The notes below the pieces were generated by a model, which was not told the origin of the DNA, did no database searches, and saw only the letters and a list, made by a program, of their open reading frames with translations. This document shows positions 12,412 to 24,628 of a stretch of 64,000 bases of DNA, in pieces (the stretch's first letter is position 1; each line of letters opens with the position of its first letter). A program made the translations under genes and the position numbers. The stretch comes from Hoplostethus atlanticus (lineage: Eukaryota > Chordata > Actinopteri > Trachichthyiformes > Trachichthyidae). The stretch spans positions 4,176,501 through 4,240,500 of the forward strand of contig JAXDDX010000023.1 in assembly GCA_034670405.1 (NCBI GenBank). The letters run 5' to 3'.

Positions 12412-15146
12412 TCCTGTTTATGTCTATGCAGAATTTGACAGAATGGGTGTTCTCGTCCACACACATGGAAAACCAACTGGACAAGACTGGACGGACAGCA
12501 GACATGTGGGTGAGGTGGGTGCAAATGCACTTATCCAAAGTCAGAGTTACTTAATCTACACAAAAAATTATCAGAAATAACAGATTTGCATTCATAATAA
12601 AATCTTTAAAAAAGAAAATATCCAAATGTTATTACGTAATCCTTTCATACTCCTATAACATTATGTTCAAATGTGTTTCAAAAGTAACTGGGTTATACAT
12701 CAACTGCCCTATTAAACAATAGTGGCACATATTTTGTTCTCCAAGAAGAACTCATTCTGCATGACTTCCTCTCCATACATACAACAAACATTACCTGTGA
12801 TGTGTTTGGTCTAGTGACCATCAACCACGGGATGCAAACGTGGACCCAAAGTTGTGTGTGTGTGGGGGGGACTTAACACTTCATTAGCCTCAAAAGCAAC
12901 TAATCAGATGTGCCAAATAGCACACGCACACAGACATGCATACGAGTGGGTCTGTGGCTAATACAGTTAAGTACAGCAGCCTCTTTCTTTCTATAGGGTT
13001 ACACGTGAGAGGAAGCGACCAATTACCATAGTCACGAAGGGGGAGGGGTGGGGTGCCTAACTGTATAGGAGACCTAATGTACTGTACCATCACCGGCACA
13101 CAGCGTCATAAACAGAAGAATGAAAGAAGGCCCGTGTTGTGTCCTCCATGTCAGGTCTCGGCTCAGTTCTACTGTCTAACTCTCTGGGTATCGAGTTAGC
13201 AGAGCCAAGAAAGCTGAGGCATATGGAGTCCTCGTTTGGGCAGAGTTTCTGGTTCTGGTCTGACTGATACTAGTTCCACTGACAATTTCCACGTCATTTA
13301 AGTTTAGAACATACGTGACCGTTGAGGAAGAGGAAGAAAGTAAAATGTAAAGGGAAAACCCCATTCAATTTTTTTCTAAACCTGGCAATGGAGTGGTTTG
13401 TCCAAGAACAACATCCTAGTTCTTAGGTCCAACACTTGTGTTTCCTACCTGATGGAAATGGATAGGTGTGAGAAATATAGCACTAACTCCACTAAGCTCA
13501 CTGCAAAGCTGGGTAGAGCCGTATCACTTACTTAGCTGGTTAGCTGCTTCGGTCCCTTCAGACTTACTTGATGAGCAGCAAAGAGGAGGGGACTGTGGGC
13601 TGTTTACATTTTGGACATAAAAGGAGGACAAACAGCTTAGTTCTTGATGATATCACTCTCACCCAAATGGCTCAGTTCTCTCTGACCAGTAAAGTGAATC
13701 CTTTCGGTGAAAAAAAAAAGAAGGGAAAATGGCTGCCATGGAACTTGCCAACTTTGGTGAGGAAACTGTGTTTGTGTGTGTTAAAGTGATTTGGAACCCT
13801 ATCCAGGTTCAGATAATCGTTTACATAGGCTTGTACAGGAAAACCAGAACTGCGTGTTACATGAAAAGAGAGATGAATATTGCACTGAACACTTGGCTTT
13901 TGCTTGATTAATTGTGAGAGTTCACAAAATGTTCAAATAATTAGCATTTTATCAAGAGCCAATAAAAACAAAAGGTCTGAGGTGATAGAATATATCAAAA
14001 CAGTAAGTTGTTGTTTTCTTTGGATTTTTTTTAAAGGTGATTTAACAGGTTGTAGCCGTGATATGGAGGGGGAAATTGCCATCTGTGGCTGGACTGTATT
14101 CTCTCCTCACAAGGATGGAAAAAATAACTGAGTGTCAACGAAGATCACCAATCAGGGTTTCACTCTCACTTGGACATCCAACTTGATGATTTTTCGATAA
14201 ATTTCAAGGTACTCTGGTGAAATTCAAGGACTCGAAATTGGCATGTTTTGGGGTCCGATGTGAAATTGCTCAAAATTAGACAGAGGCCTTATTTTTTCAA
14301 ATCAAGAAATACTGATGCAATCGGTCATTTTAAATCAATGCAATGTCCACTTCTTATTCTATTCTGCTATTTTCAATAAAAGTACCTTTTAGTTGGGCCT
14401 AAGTACTTTTGTTACGTGGAGATATTGCTTTAGGTCATATGTCAGTAGCAGGTTTGTTTACTTTTTACTATTATGTCATACACATGATCATATTGACAAT
14501 ATTCCCTCTTACCTGCAGTTTTTTTTCCCACATATTCAATGTAACTAAATAACATTTACCTTGAGAAAACTGGACTTATAATGGTCCAAATAATATTGCT
14601 GCTACATCACGAGACTGAAATGGGCATACATAGTTATCAATACAAAAAATGGAGCCACATACGTTAGGGTTTATTTATATAAGAGTAAACAGTGTCACAA
14701 GGAAGAATCTTCTGAAAGACAGCAGAATAGCAATATACCTGAGGACATTTCGTTGGGTATAAATTAAATGCAATAGACAAAATGTCTCACCTGAGGTTTT
14801 TGCATTTCCTTGTAGTATAGGTAAGACTTGAAAGCGTTCTTCACCAGTTTATCCCAAGCTGTTAATCCTGTTCAATACAAAAGGAAAACGGCATGTCGCA
14901 AGTCACTGAGTGAGCCTTTACCCTACTACCTGACCTGCAGTTACTCTGTTTATATAACGTTGAACTATTTTCCACATCAACGTACACAATTAATGGAAAT
15001 TATCAGATATAACAGCAAGGGAAACGTGTAAACAGTGATTATAACGTCAGGCTTAACTGTGCTAAACGCTGTTTTTTTTGTTTTGAGCAGCAGAAATACT
15101 ACCTCAGTAGACTTTCGCATTCCTCCTGTGCATGCGAGTTTCATAC

Positions 15147-15530
15147 CTCAGCTCAACTTTTCCCCATCAAGACCGACTTGCTCTTAATCCCTAAATCGTC
15201 GACGTCAGGCTTTTGCAAAGTATCCCCCCTCCATGTTGAGTTGCACAGAGCTAATGACAACAGAAAGAGGGGGCTGCGTTGTAGAAAACTCCGCAAATGT
15301 GAAGGGACTTGAGAGAAAACGTCGAAGTCGTACGCCCTTCCAAACGTTGGCTCACGACGCTGATAGCTAGCGTGGCTAGCTGGCTGGTTAACCCTTAAAC
15401 GCGGTATCAAGTTCAACCACCTTGTTAACCGTTTTCGGACCACGGGCAATGCAGATCAAACAGAAAACTGCGGCTGAAACGCAACGGGATATCACTACCG
15501 GACAAACGCAAGCACCGACTAAATAAAAAT
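15147..15530 (-). other. vdr: Probable non-coding first exon of vdr
   Basis: On the minus strand a strong donor, GAG|gtatga, ends a GC-richer block at 15147, just below a CpG-rich promoter-like segment. No coding exon of vdr is expected upstream of the ATG exon, so this would be 5' UTR. A minus-strand open frame at 15449-15153 lies within it and would be an upstream ORF rather than VDR protein. The 5' end is a guess; only the donor is seen. Intron 1 would then be about 10.2 kb, which is normal for this gene. Confidence 0.45.
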
Positions 15531-15579
15531 GAATACAGCTACGATAGCCAGACGAGAAATATCCCTCCTTCTCCCTAAC

Positions 15580-15850
15580 CTAAATAGATGGCCCTTACTT
15601 TTTGTTATGCCCCGCCCCCTCCCGGACCTCTACGGGAAGGGGGATTTCCCCCCTCCCAGCCCCTCCGATAACCAATCAAAGGTGGGCTCGGCGTGTCTCC
15701 CGTGTTGTGGTTGGTGACATTTCAACCCAGCCTGGCTTCTGCTTGGTCAGGTCCAATGCTCGTAACATGGGGAGCCGCCCCCCGCCCCCTCCCCCTCCCC
15801 CCAAACAGGGGTGTGTCGTGACGTCAGAGGTAACGAAGAGGTAAACAACT
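15580..15850 (-). promoter_or_regulatory. CpG- and GC-box-rich promoter region of vdr, with a CRE
   Basis: This is the most CpG- and C-rich stretch in the left part of the window. It has several GC boxes (CCGCCCC near 15608 and 15776-15790), CCAAT at 15672-15676 and a perfect palindromic cAMP response element, TGACGTCA, at 15819-15826. There is no obvious TATA box. Its position a few hundred bases upstream of the probable first exon fits a TATA-less promoter. Control by cAMP is inferred from the motif alone. Confidence 0.55.
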
Positions 15851-16132
15851 TTGACCGCGTGAGGTTTAAAGCGACATTGTTTCCATCTGATCTCTGATTC
15901 ATGCAGACAGTGCGGAGATTACAGTGCTGGTTACTGTGTGATGGTCCAGTTGATGGGCTCGTGAGGGACACCGTGTAGTTATCGCGCTGTTAGGCTACAT
16001 TTTCTCTAGCTGTCTGCTGTCTCTTTGTTTTGCGACCACATGGTTTGAGCCTGTATTTTAACTTTAAATAGGCCAAAAAAACACTCTCGCCATCGATATC
16101 ATACAGTTGAAATAATCTTTTTGATCTCGTCA

Positions 16133-16339
16133 ATTCTACCGTTTTGTATCTGATGGTTTTTGTTACATAATTTCTTTGAGATTTTACAAATGTGTGCAGT
16201 GAGGCGTGTGCATTTGAGGGGTGTGTCTACTCTGCAGTCCAGTGGTAGGCTAGGCAGCAATGTCGCTGTATGGCGATGTTGCCGTACATTTGCAATGCAT
16301 GAGAGATGGCCGAGCACGCTAGAAATGGAGGCGATTACA
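16133..16339 (+). repeat. 207-bp direct duplication, copy 1
   Basis: This segment is nearly identical to 18097-18303 with no net length change, 1964 bp away. Both share the core GTGTGCAGTGAGGCGTGTG and a CAGTCCAGTGGTAGGCTAGG stretch. After 16339 copy 1 carries about 170 bp that copy 2 lacks. The match then resumes at 16512-16540 (TAGTGTTGGGACCAGGGTA), matching 18308-18337. Open frames in the two copies agree only because of this duplication; neither looks like a known protein. Confidence 0.9.
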
Positions 16340-17188
16340 ATACTTCACCAGACCATCACACTAAATAGATATTCGCGATATTCTTTGTACATTTCTCTCA
16401 ATATTTTTATGCTAAAATACAAATTGTTTTGCACTCGATATTATTTTTCATTGTTGTTCATTTATGGATTCTCGGTTGTGCACACAGTAACTGTTATATG
16501 TGGTGGAAACGGCGGCGTGTATAGTGTTGGGACCAGGGTAGGGGGGCTCGGGTGAAGGTCAGGGGTGTGTCTATAATGTAAACACAGTAAAGGCTACAGA
16601 TATGAAGGAGAGAGGGAAAGAGAGGGTGGCCCCGTCCGGTCCCATACATCCTCTTCCAACTCAAATCGTTCTTAACGCCTGCTGAAAGTTAAGTATGGCA
16701 TACCAAAACAATAGAGAAATGTTACTGTATGGTTTGTAAAGGGAATACAGATCTGGCGGTTGCCATGGGCGCCATCCGCCAAATCAAGAAGAAAAAAAAA
16801 CAGCGCTCCAAAGGAAATACGAAAATATACAATAGCAAAATCACATACGCAATCACTCACTAATAATTAAATAGGGCGCCAACGTTTAAAAGGCCTACTA
16901 CATGTACAATGTACATGTACATACTACAATGCTCATTGTATGTTCTCTCTATCTTAAAGGCTTAACCATAGCTATTTAAAATAATAATAGTCAAACAAAT
17001 GATCATAGTTCTCGGTCAAATACACAGAAGTCCTTTCTGAAAGCCACTTGTGAGAGAAACAGAGAAGAAATAGTGATGAAAACAACCAGCTATAGGTTAT
17101 ATTTGTTGAGTTAAGAGAACATATTGTAACTGAAAATGGCTCTGTTACTGTGTAATTATTAATATTGACATCTGCTCCATTTTTTTAG

Positions 17189-17607
17189 ATGCACTTTTGC
17201 AATATTTTGGCACATCCCCTTCTGCAAATCCTGAGGTGCCTGAAAAGACAACATCTATACACCTTGGTGGTAGTGCACCCAGCAGCCTGCCATCTACCTC
17301 ATCTGAACACCCTGGTGATAGTGCACCCAGCAGCCTGCCATCTACCTCATCTGAACACCCTGGTGGTAGTGCACCCAGCAGCCTGCCATCTACCTCATCT
17401 GAACACCCTGGTGATAGTGCACCCAGCAGCCTGCCATCTACCTCATCTGAACACCCTGGTGATAGTGCACCCAGCAGCCTGCCATCTACCTCATCTGAAC
17501 ACCCTGGTGATAGTGCAACCACCCTCCCATCAACCTCCACCATCCACCATCCATTCAACCACCATCTGCTGGTGATGCAACATCCTCTGATCCACTGTCT
17601 GGAGCAG
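17189..17607 (+). CDS. Orphan exon-like open frame, Ser/Pro-rich, likely from a transposon gene
   Basis: An open frame of 139 codons is bordered by a strong acceptor (TCCATTTTTTTAG, ending 17188) and a near-consensus donor (CAG|GTGAGT at 17607/17608). The translation starts ALLQYFGTSPSANP and then runs into 16-residue repeats rich in Ser and Pro (core EHPGDSAPSSLPS), ending with a His-rich segment. I do not recognise a domain. It does not continue into either neighbouring gene, both of which are on the other strand. The short N-terminal segment and the nearby palindromic transposon-like end suggest an exon of a hAT/ZMYM-type element, but this is inference. Confidence 0.4.
17262..17519 (+). 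repeat. 48-bp minisatellite, five full copies plus a partial
   Basis: Units start at 17262, 17310, 17358, 17406 and 17454, with a partial copy at 17502. The unit is a multiple of three, so the plus-strand frame (and by chance the minus frame) stays open. Copies differ at only one or two bases (GGTGGTAG versus GGTGATAG), so expansion was recent. Confidence 0.95.
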
Positions 17608-17978
17608 GTGAGTACAGCACATTTTTCATACCAGCTTCTGTATTTTAGGCTCTCAGCTTTCCTATCAGAGGGCAAGCAGTTAAATGTGAAAAATGTAATA
17701 AGGTAATAAGCTTTAATAGGTTGCTTATTTAGGTAGAACAGTGATTGATTTTATTTCATGAGCCCTGATTATATGTATGCATGTGTGATGTGTGTATTTG
17801 TGGGCATAAAGGGCTGCAAAGGCAATGTCAGTGGTTTGCTGCATATATTATGTGAAATGCCTTTTTAGTTTTTGAAAGAACAGAAATAAAACATGTTGTG
17901 CTGATAACAGTGAGTGGTGTCATGTTATTACGGTTGGGGGGACGCCCGTCTGGAATCTCACCCAGGGCGCCTATTGGA

Positions 17979-17994
17979 CCAGGGCCGGCCCTGG
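17979..17994. repeat. 16-bp perfect palindrome, putative transposon terminus
   Basis: CCAGGGCCGGCCCTGG is its own reverse complement. It follows a GC-rich stretch (CCCAGGGCGCC) in otherwise AT-rich DNA and lies 14 bp before the X/Y repeat array. CAGGGCCGGCCC-like ends occur in some fish hAT elements (recalled knowledge), so it may mark one end of the insertion at 16.5-18.0 kb. I do not see the matching other end. Confidence 0.45.
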
Positions 17995-18096
17995 CTATTC
18001 ATGTCGTCAAACAGTGTACATTCTCTCACTTTTTCAGGTATTACAACTAGGCCTATTCATATAATTATTATAATATGATGAATTTAACAAAACAAA

Positions 18097-18303
18097 ATTC
18101 TTCCGTTTTGTATTTGATGGTTTTTGTTATATAATTAATTTGAAATTTTACAAATGTGTGCAGTGAGGCGTGTGTATTTGAGGGGTGTGTCTACTCTGCA
18201 GTCCAGTGGTAGGCTAGGCAGCAATGTCACTGTATGGCGATGTTGCAGTACATTTGCAATACTTGAGACATGGCCGAGCACGCTAGAAATGGAGGCGATT
18301 ACA
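18097..18303 (+). repeat. 207-bp direct duplication, copy 2
   Basis: Partner of 16133-16339. It is itself flanked by a second repeated module: 18009-18092 and 18351-18424 share AGGTATTACAAC and a long TTCATATAATTATTATAATA stretch. The order is therefore Y (16133), spacer, X (18009), Y (18097), X (18351), an interrupted X/Y tandem array. Confidence 0.9.
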
Positions 18304-18429
18304 CCAGGCGGTGTGAATAGTGTTGGGACCAGGGTAGAATGCCTAAATTCAAACAGTGCACATTCTCAGGTATTACAACAAGGCATATTCATATAATTAT
18401 TATAATATGATAAATTTAACAAAAAGTTT

Positions 18430-21400
18430 AAAAAAATTGAGAAAGAAAATCCTGTGTTATTTTTCAGAGAATACAGTAAAATGGACAATCTCTGTGCTGT
18501 CCAATCTCCTAGAGCCATGTTCTGTTTATCAAACGCATATCACACAATTTTGCAGTCTCATCAGCCCTCCACTTATCCCCTGCATTGATCCAGTCGTCAG
18601 CACAATGCTCAGGCCATGTTGTACACTCCACTGTTCTCCTCTCTTCCCCCTGCTAGTGCTGCCATGCTTCCAAAAGACATTTTCATAATAAACATTCCCT
18701 ACACCTTCCATCCCACATTAAACACTCATACATTCTGTATCTTTGTGTGTGGCTAAAACGTGTTTATGTCAGATTTTGTACTCTAGCTGAACCTCAGGAT
18801 TTGTCCATTCAGAGTCTTCCAGGGCCATAGAAATGTGTCATGCCCTTATTGACTGTTGATTCATGTATAGTAACTAGTAATAAAGTGTGTGGGTGTTAAG
18901 TTCATACTCATGGAGAGTTGATCCTTGTCCTGTGGCTTTGGCATTCTCAAAGGCTGGCAGCAGTGCTGGATCAAATCGTTCTGTTAATGGGGATTTATTT
19001 GGCTCCACAACACCCATGTCAGACATGTATCCTGGCTCAGCCATTTTGTGTCCTTAGGTGTTCCGACTATCGCCCAGTGGCCAGGCTCTTTATCCACTAT
19101 AAGTACAAGAATTAGTCTTGCTGGCATTGGTGCAGAGATATATTGACATCTTACTCAGTAACATGCCATATACTGACACATGGCACAAGGACAATCAGGC
19201 CTTACATATATAGTGCAAAGGGACAGTGCTACACAAAGGTCACTTGGAGTATACATATCAGTCTACACATTAGACATTAAATATCTATGTACATTCAAGC
19301 ACTATGGCATATATATATTGTAGGTGTATTGAGTGAATAATATGGTACTAAATAGTAAGAGCAGTAGGTTTACAGCCATGAAACAGCAGAGTTCAAATGG
19401 AACATAGGGTCAGGGAACTAAACTATCATGTGTTGTAGAGCAAACATTGACCGTTTTAAGTGCACCATGCCCCAAATAGCAAAACAACAAGGAAATAGGT
19501 TATAAATTCAGACTGAGTCAGCAGCGGATATTAATATTCTCAATATAGTAATGCAATGCAGATGTCAATCAGCCTTTTTTGTGGCCGCATTTAGGACTTC
19601 AAAGACAGAGAAGAGATTCTTCAAGCGGGGTTTGAGCGACCAAAATCTTCCATCCTTCATGGGACACAGTCAGAAAAATAAGTAACGTAATGAAGTGTAT
19701 CGTCACATGCTTTTCTTCTAAATGCAGAATGGCAAAACAAACACTAGAAGTAGCCTTTGGTTAGTCCACTTAAGGACACTGTGAAATCTTGGCCCTAGCA
19801 ATCCTTCATTGTGCTGTGTGCATTTTCATAACCAAGGGGGCCAAGTGAGGATGCTTACTATCAGTTATAAAAGTAAACACTAATATCTGAAATAGTTGTC
19901 TATGACTGTCTAGTATTGTGTGAGCTCATGAATCCTGACTCAACCAAGCAAATCTCTCTAGCTTTCCTTGAAAATTTTGCATTGCAGCCAATCTTCAACA
20001 TTGGTTTTTACTTTAACTTCTTCAAATATTTACTTAAGAGAGCAAATGTTATTTTTCTTTTCATAATTCCTCAGAAGATTGCCTATAGGGAGTGGAAGCT
20101 GTTTGTGGACTCATACAGTTCTTAGACTACCTAATGCACACAAAAAATATTACAATTGCTACTGCCTTCCACCCTCACATGATCCACTTCTCAAGTTTAA
20201 TGATGCCGTGAGATTGTCTGTGTTCTTTGATTCACAGGAAGAGAGATACAGTATCTGTAATCCCAGACTGCTGTTCAGTAGATTTCCTCAGGAGGCTCTC
20301 CAACACCTGCATTATGAAGTTTTGAATAACTACTACCATGGCTCCAATAGTCCCACTAGTTCCCTCTTCTGGGAGAATGAGGGACAACATGATGGCTCGT
20401 CACCCACCATCCACTACTTTATACACAGGTCCCTGCATTGCGTATGATCCTGTGGTGGGGAAGCTGACCTGGGACTAGTCTGCTGTCAAATTTCACAGTG
20501 CAGTATATTAATACAATTTACCTTTTTGTCCTGGGTTGGTGGTTCTACCACAGGAGATCTGGTGCAGGCGGGCCCAAAGTTCTTAAAATTCTATACAACG
20601 GTAATAACAATGTGATCGAGGTCCACTGAACACACCTGTGCTCCTTTCATACATGTTGAATAAATTCAGAGGTTGACAAAGAGTCCTCGAGTCATGAATT
20701 ACTTGAGCATATTTATTAGAGAAAAAGCTGAGCGCTCAGGAGAGATGTACACACACAGGGTAGGGTATGCAGATCTCTGCCAGAGAACTATCTGAACAGT
20801 GATTATAAAGAGGGAAAGACAGGAGGGGGGGTAGTTTCTAAACATGTACAAGGTTATTTACAACCTAGACTGAACAATATGTACTGTGTTAAAGGTTTCT
20901 TAAGTCTCTTGTGGAGACTGGCCTTCAGTAAGGATTCACACAAGCAATACATTCATGTGGATAGATTGCACATAAGTACCTCATTCATATAGATACATGT
21001 CACATGATAATGCAGCAGTATAGGATCTCACACTAGCACTAGAGATGTGTATAACACAATCATATTACTCAGAAGGGTTGGGATATAGCGATTAAGACAT
21101 AAGACACGGTGATTAATTTCTACCACAATACAGTATATATATATATATTTTTTAACTTTTTCATATATTTGTATATTTTTTTTCTTTTTTCTCTCTTCTG
21201 TGTGTATGTACAGCATATATATACAGTATATTCTATACTGAACTAGGTCCAGATTTTAGGACCACTGCTCTAAAGGGAAGCAGTCTGGTTTCCACTACAG
21301 GGTCAAACGGTACTTGATAGCCCTTACTTATATTACTTAATTAGACACATCTTGTTACCTACAGAGGTGATTTAGCAGCAAGGCCCTAGTTTTACATAAA

Positions 21401-22860
21401 CATATAATGCTCTCATTCTCATGTCCTAAACAAGGTGACTTAAGGTGGCCTCATTGCTGCAAAGTGGTCATTGAATGGAGAAAAAAACAACAGCTGGTAC
21501 CCACCATCGAATGCAGTGAATATGTATTGATATAAAGTGACTCATTTGGTAAATTACTTGATATTCCATGATTTCACCAGACCACATATTCTTGCTTTCC
21601 CCTATCTGGAATCAAACAAAAGGCACAGAAGTGCCAGAAATGCAACATCAAAAGCTCAGAACATTCCCTCCATTAAAATAAAATTGTTTCCAAGTTTAAC
21701 AAGATTAAAAATGTGTCATTTTTGTCAAAGAGACCTTCATCACACATGCATATGGCAAGTGGAAATATACTCTTCATAAGATCTTATTGTTTAAACAGAT
21801 ACAAAAAGAATTTATGAAATCAAATGAAAGTTTCATGATTCAAAATGGTCCATGAGTTTTTTCCTTTCCTTAAACCCTGCGTATAAACATAATTACGTGT
21901 GCATGCATAGTTGAGCTGCATATTCCATGGTGTGAATCATCAGGAGGTCCATAGTGCAAAGTCTTCCATTTCAGACATTTTTCCAAAACTTCTGAACAAA
22001 GGAACTGGCTCCTGGCTCCTGGAAACAACTTAACATCTAGACCCAGTATTGAAATAGCTGCAAACGTTCTTGGTTTTCCTCCCCATACTGCCCTGGATAG
22101 CTGGAGCATGGTGATATTCCATAAATGGATTATGTTTGAACAGTTTTGAGGCATACAGTAATTTGTCCATGTTGCTCATTTCATACAGCTCTTTGTTCTT
22201 CATTTCCCCATTTGTCGTTGTGAGCTAGGATATTAGGAGTCTGGAGCACCAGTAGCATCTTAAGCAGGAATATCATGACAACAAGGTCAGAGGCATGCTA
22301 CTTCACCACAGATGACCACTTCCCTCACAACAACAGGAGAACTGGCAATATAACAAATGTAAATGTTTAAAAACTATATTGGCCTATTTTAACTTATATC
22401 AGTCAATTAAAAAGGGTTCCTTCTATTATGTCAGTGCAAACAAAACTTTCTATGTTGACTTGTAAACAGGCATATCCTTCTCATCTTTATTGGTGCCACT
22501 GGTGTCAGGGATGCAGCTCAGGAATGATCCTGTTTATAGAGGAAATCAGGAAGTCAATTCCTTCTGTTAACTTTAAAAAACACTACTTTTCTGTCACCAG
22601 GGAAAATATCAAAGTGTTTGTTTTAGGAGAATATGTGTGTTCATCAGTGGGTGCATCAACTTGCAAATTCTACAAGGAATATATCAACAATCCAATTTAG
22701 GACTTGACTGTCTTAATTTATCTAAGCACTGTAGGCTATGAAGGTGCCTAATGTGGTCAGTGTTCTACAATAAATACATTTCCAAACAAATTAACAGCTT
22801 ATCTCACTTTCATTAAGTTCTATTGATTTTCAGTAGTGCTTCCAAAATACTTTGTGTTAG
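18430..22860. other. Intergenic DNA, nothing recognised
   Basis: AT-rich sequence between the vdr and tns2 genes. Open frames are short and show no splice structure or familiar motifs. A run of AT repeats lies near 21133-21150. Much of it is probably old repeat sequence, but I cannot assign families. Confidence 0.5.
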
Positions 22861-22870
22861 ATTTTCTGAA

Positions 22871-22935
22871 GTAACTTGGCATAGTGGTTAGTGAGGTTGT
22901 TCCCCCAACCAGAAGGCCCAAGTTTGAGTCCCCTT
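22871..22935 (+). mobile_element. tRNA-derived SINE head
   Basis: The segment has a perfect RNA polymerase III A box (TGGCATAGTGG) and, about 45 bp later, a B box with one mismatch (GTTTGAGTC). It does not fold into a good tRNA. This is the signature of a tRNA-derived SINE 5' end. The body and tail are too decayed to define. Confidence 0.55.
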
Positions 22936-23162
22936 GTGGTAAAGGTTGGCCTATATAGGCTTTACAGATTCTTCTTGAATTGAAAAGACTTAAAGATGAC
23001 CATGAAAAATGTAATTTCTGTGATGTTCCTGTTCATAATGTCCCCCAAGGGGATCATGCCAGTACATGTACAGAAATAAGACTTTTTGTAGGGAGAGAAT
23101 TGTTGAGGCAACTTTTGATTGGTGTGGTTCTGGATAATGGAGACATAAGGCTGCCTCCACTC

Positions 23163-23345
23163 TAAAGCCACTTGATGCTATCTACCACTCGCCACTCAGA
23201 TGTATAACTGGTGATGATTATAGGACTCATCACTGTGTCTTGTTTGGAAAAGTTGGCTCGCCATCGCTCATGTTAGATGGGATCAGCATGGGCATTTGTC
23301 TGTTTATAAAGCCCTTCTCCATAAATTGGCCCCTTATATAGTGTT
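23163..23345 (+). pseudogene. Frameshifted fragment of an L2-like non-LTR retrotransposon ORF2
   Basis: The first part translates LDAIYHSPLRCITGDDYRTH and then HCVLFGKVGSPSL. After a frame change it continues RWDQHGHLSVYKALLHKLAP. This matches the order of motifs in the C-terminus of L2/Rex-type LINE reverse transcriptases of fish: an LD.IYH.ALR.IT segment, HH/HC, VGW.SL, then W...YKALL..L.PY (family knowledge). The frame change and lack of an upstream RT domain show a dead 5'-truncated copy. Confidence 0.65.
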
Positions 23346-24556
23346 GTTAATCAACAAGCTTATTGTTCCTGGTCTCAGCTCAGGACTGGCAATGTTATGA
23401 AAAATGACTTGTTATCTAATTTTCCATGTCATACACCTATTTGACACTAAATGCCAAAAACGTACAGCATTTTTATGTTCCTGTATCTTCATATCAAAAT
23501 CTATTAGGTTATTTATTGTATCATTGTTAGATAGAAACTTGAATGATTCCCATGGGGAATTTGGGTAAGTGGGAATTGGGTACAATGTTAATTTTTGCCA
23601 CAAATTAACATGGTAGAAAATGAAAGAAGAAAGTAAATTACATACATAAATATAGTGATTAAATTTGACTACAATCGTATTTCATCACTGTTTATTGTCT
23701 TTGCATAAATATTGTATAATAAGATGATGCTGTTGAACATTTGACAAGCATTCATCAACGTGATGCTCCTCCTAACTCTTCAACTCACATCTGTCCTGTC
23801 AGGCCAACATGCCCTGAACTGAGCTCAGATTACCATGGTGTTTTTAAAAAGTGTCAGAATAAAGCACTATGGCGTATTTCTCTCGATTGTCGGATGTAAA
23901 TGTTTTCATAAAAATCAGTTAGAAAGCTGTTGTTGTATAGGCGTACAACACCGGTATATTCAATAATAATTTGACAGTAAAAATAAAGATACAAAATATT
24001 TACTGAAAATATTTACTCCTATTTTCTAAACTTTTATTTTGAAAATCGAGCTTTCATTTTGAGAAGACAAAATGAGAAGAGGAGTATCGACAGTAATGTG
24101 GCTAATTTGACTCCCCACCTGCAGCTTGTTTATTTGACATACGGCAGGCTGTGCAGCTATTAAATCGTTGTATTCGGTTAGACAAGCGCGGTCGACTGTC
24201 TGTACAGATGAATGTGTGCGTTAATAGCTGTTATTATTACACACCCCGAGGCCGCTTGTTATCACCAACACAAAGACAAGAGTATCCACCATTTCCGGGA
24301 AAAGAACGCATCTGGTATTATCGTGTTATGCTAACGAGCGTTAGCTGAGAGCTAGCTAGTTAGCGATGCCTTAGCCACGGGGTCGTTCCCACTCTGAAAC
24401 AGCCTCACCGCCGTGGTAATATAAGTCTTGGCAAAACATATATCCGGAGAATTTATATTCCTACCCATAACTCAATAGAATATTTAAAAGATATCTATTC
24501 ATATATGGTGGCTGCCTGGAACAAATACCCGCCTGTCCACGGGCTGAACGCAGAAG

Positions 24557-24628
24557 GGTCCCATGGTGTAATGGTTAGCACTCTGGACTTTGAATCCAGC
24601 GATCCGAGTTCAAATCTCGGTGGGACCT
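24557..24628 (+). tRNA. tRNA-Gln (anticodon TTG)
   Basis: The 72-base gene has a perfect 7-bp acceptor stem (GGTCCCA with TGGGACC) and discriminator T. The anticodon arm is CTGGA-CTTTGAA-TCCAG with anticodon TTG, and the T arm contains GTTCAAATC. A Pol III terminator T-run is at 24633-24637. No intron is present. The sequence matches the standard vertebrate nuclear tRNA-Gln. It lies just downstream of the 3' end of tns2 on the opposite strand. Confidence 0.97.

Noticed and set aside
15153..15449. Minus-strand 98-codon frame at the vdr 5' end
   Set aside because: No similarity to known proteins; most likely an upstream frame within the untranslated first exon.
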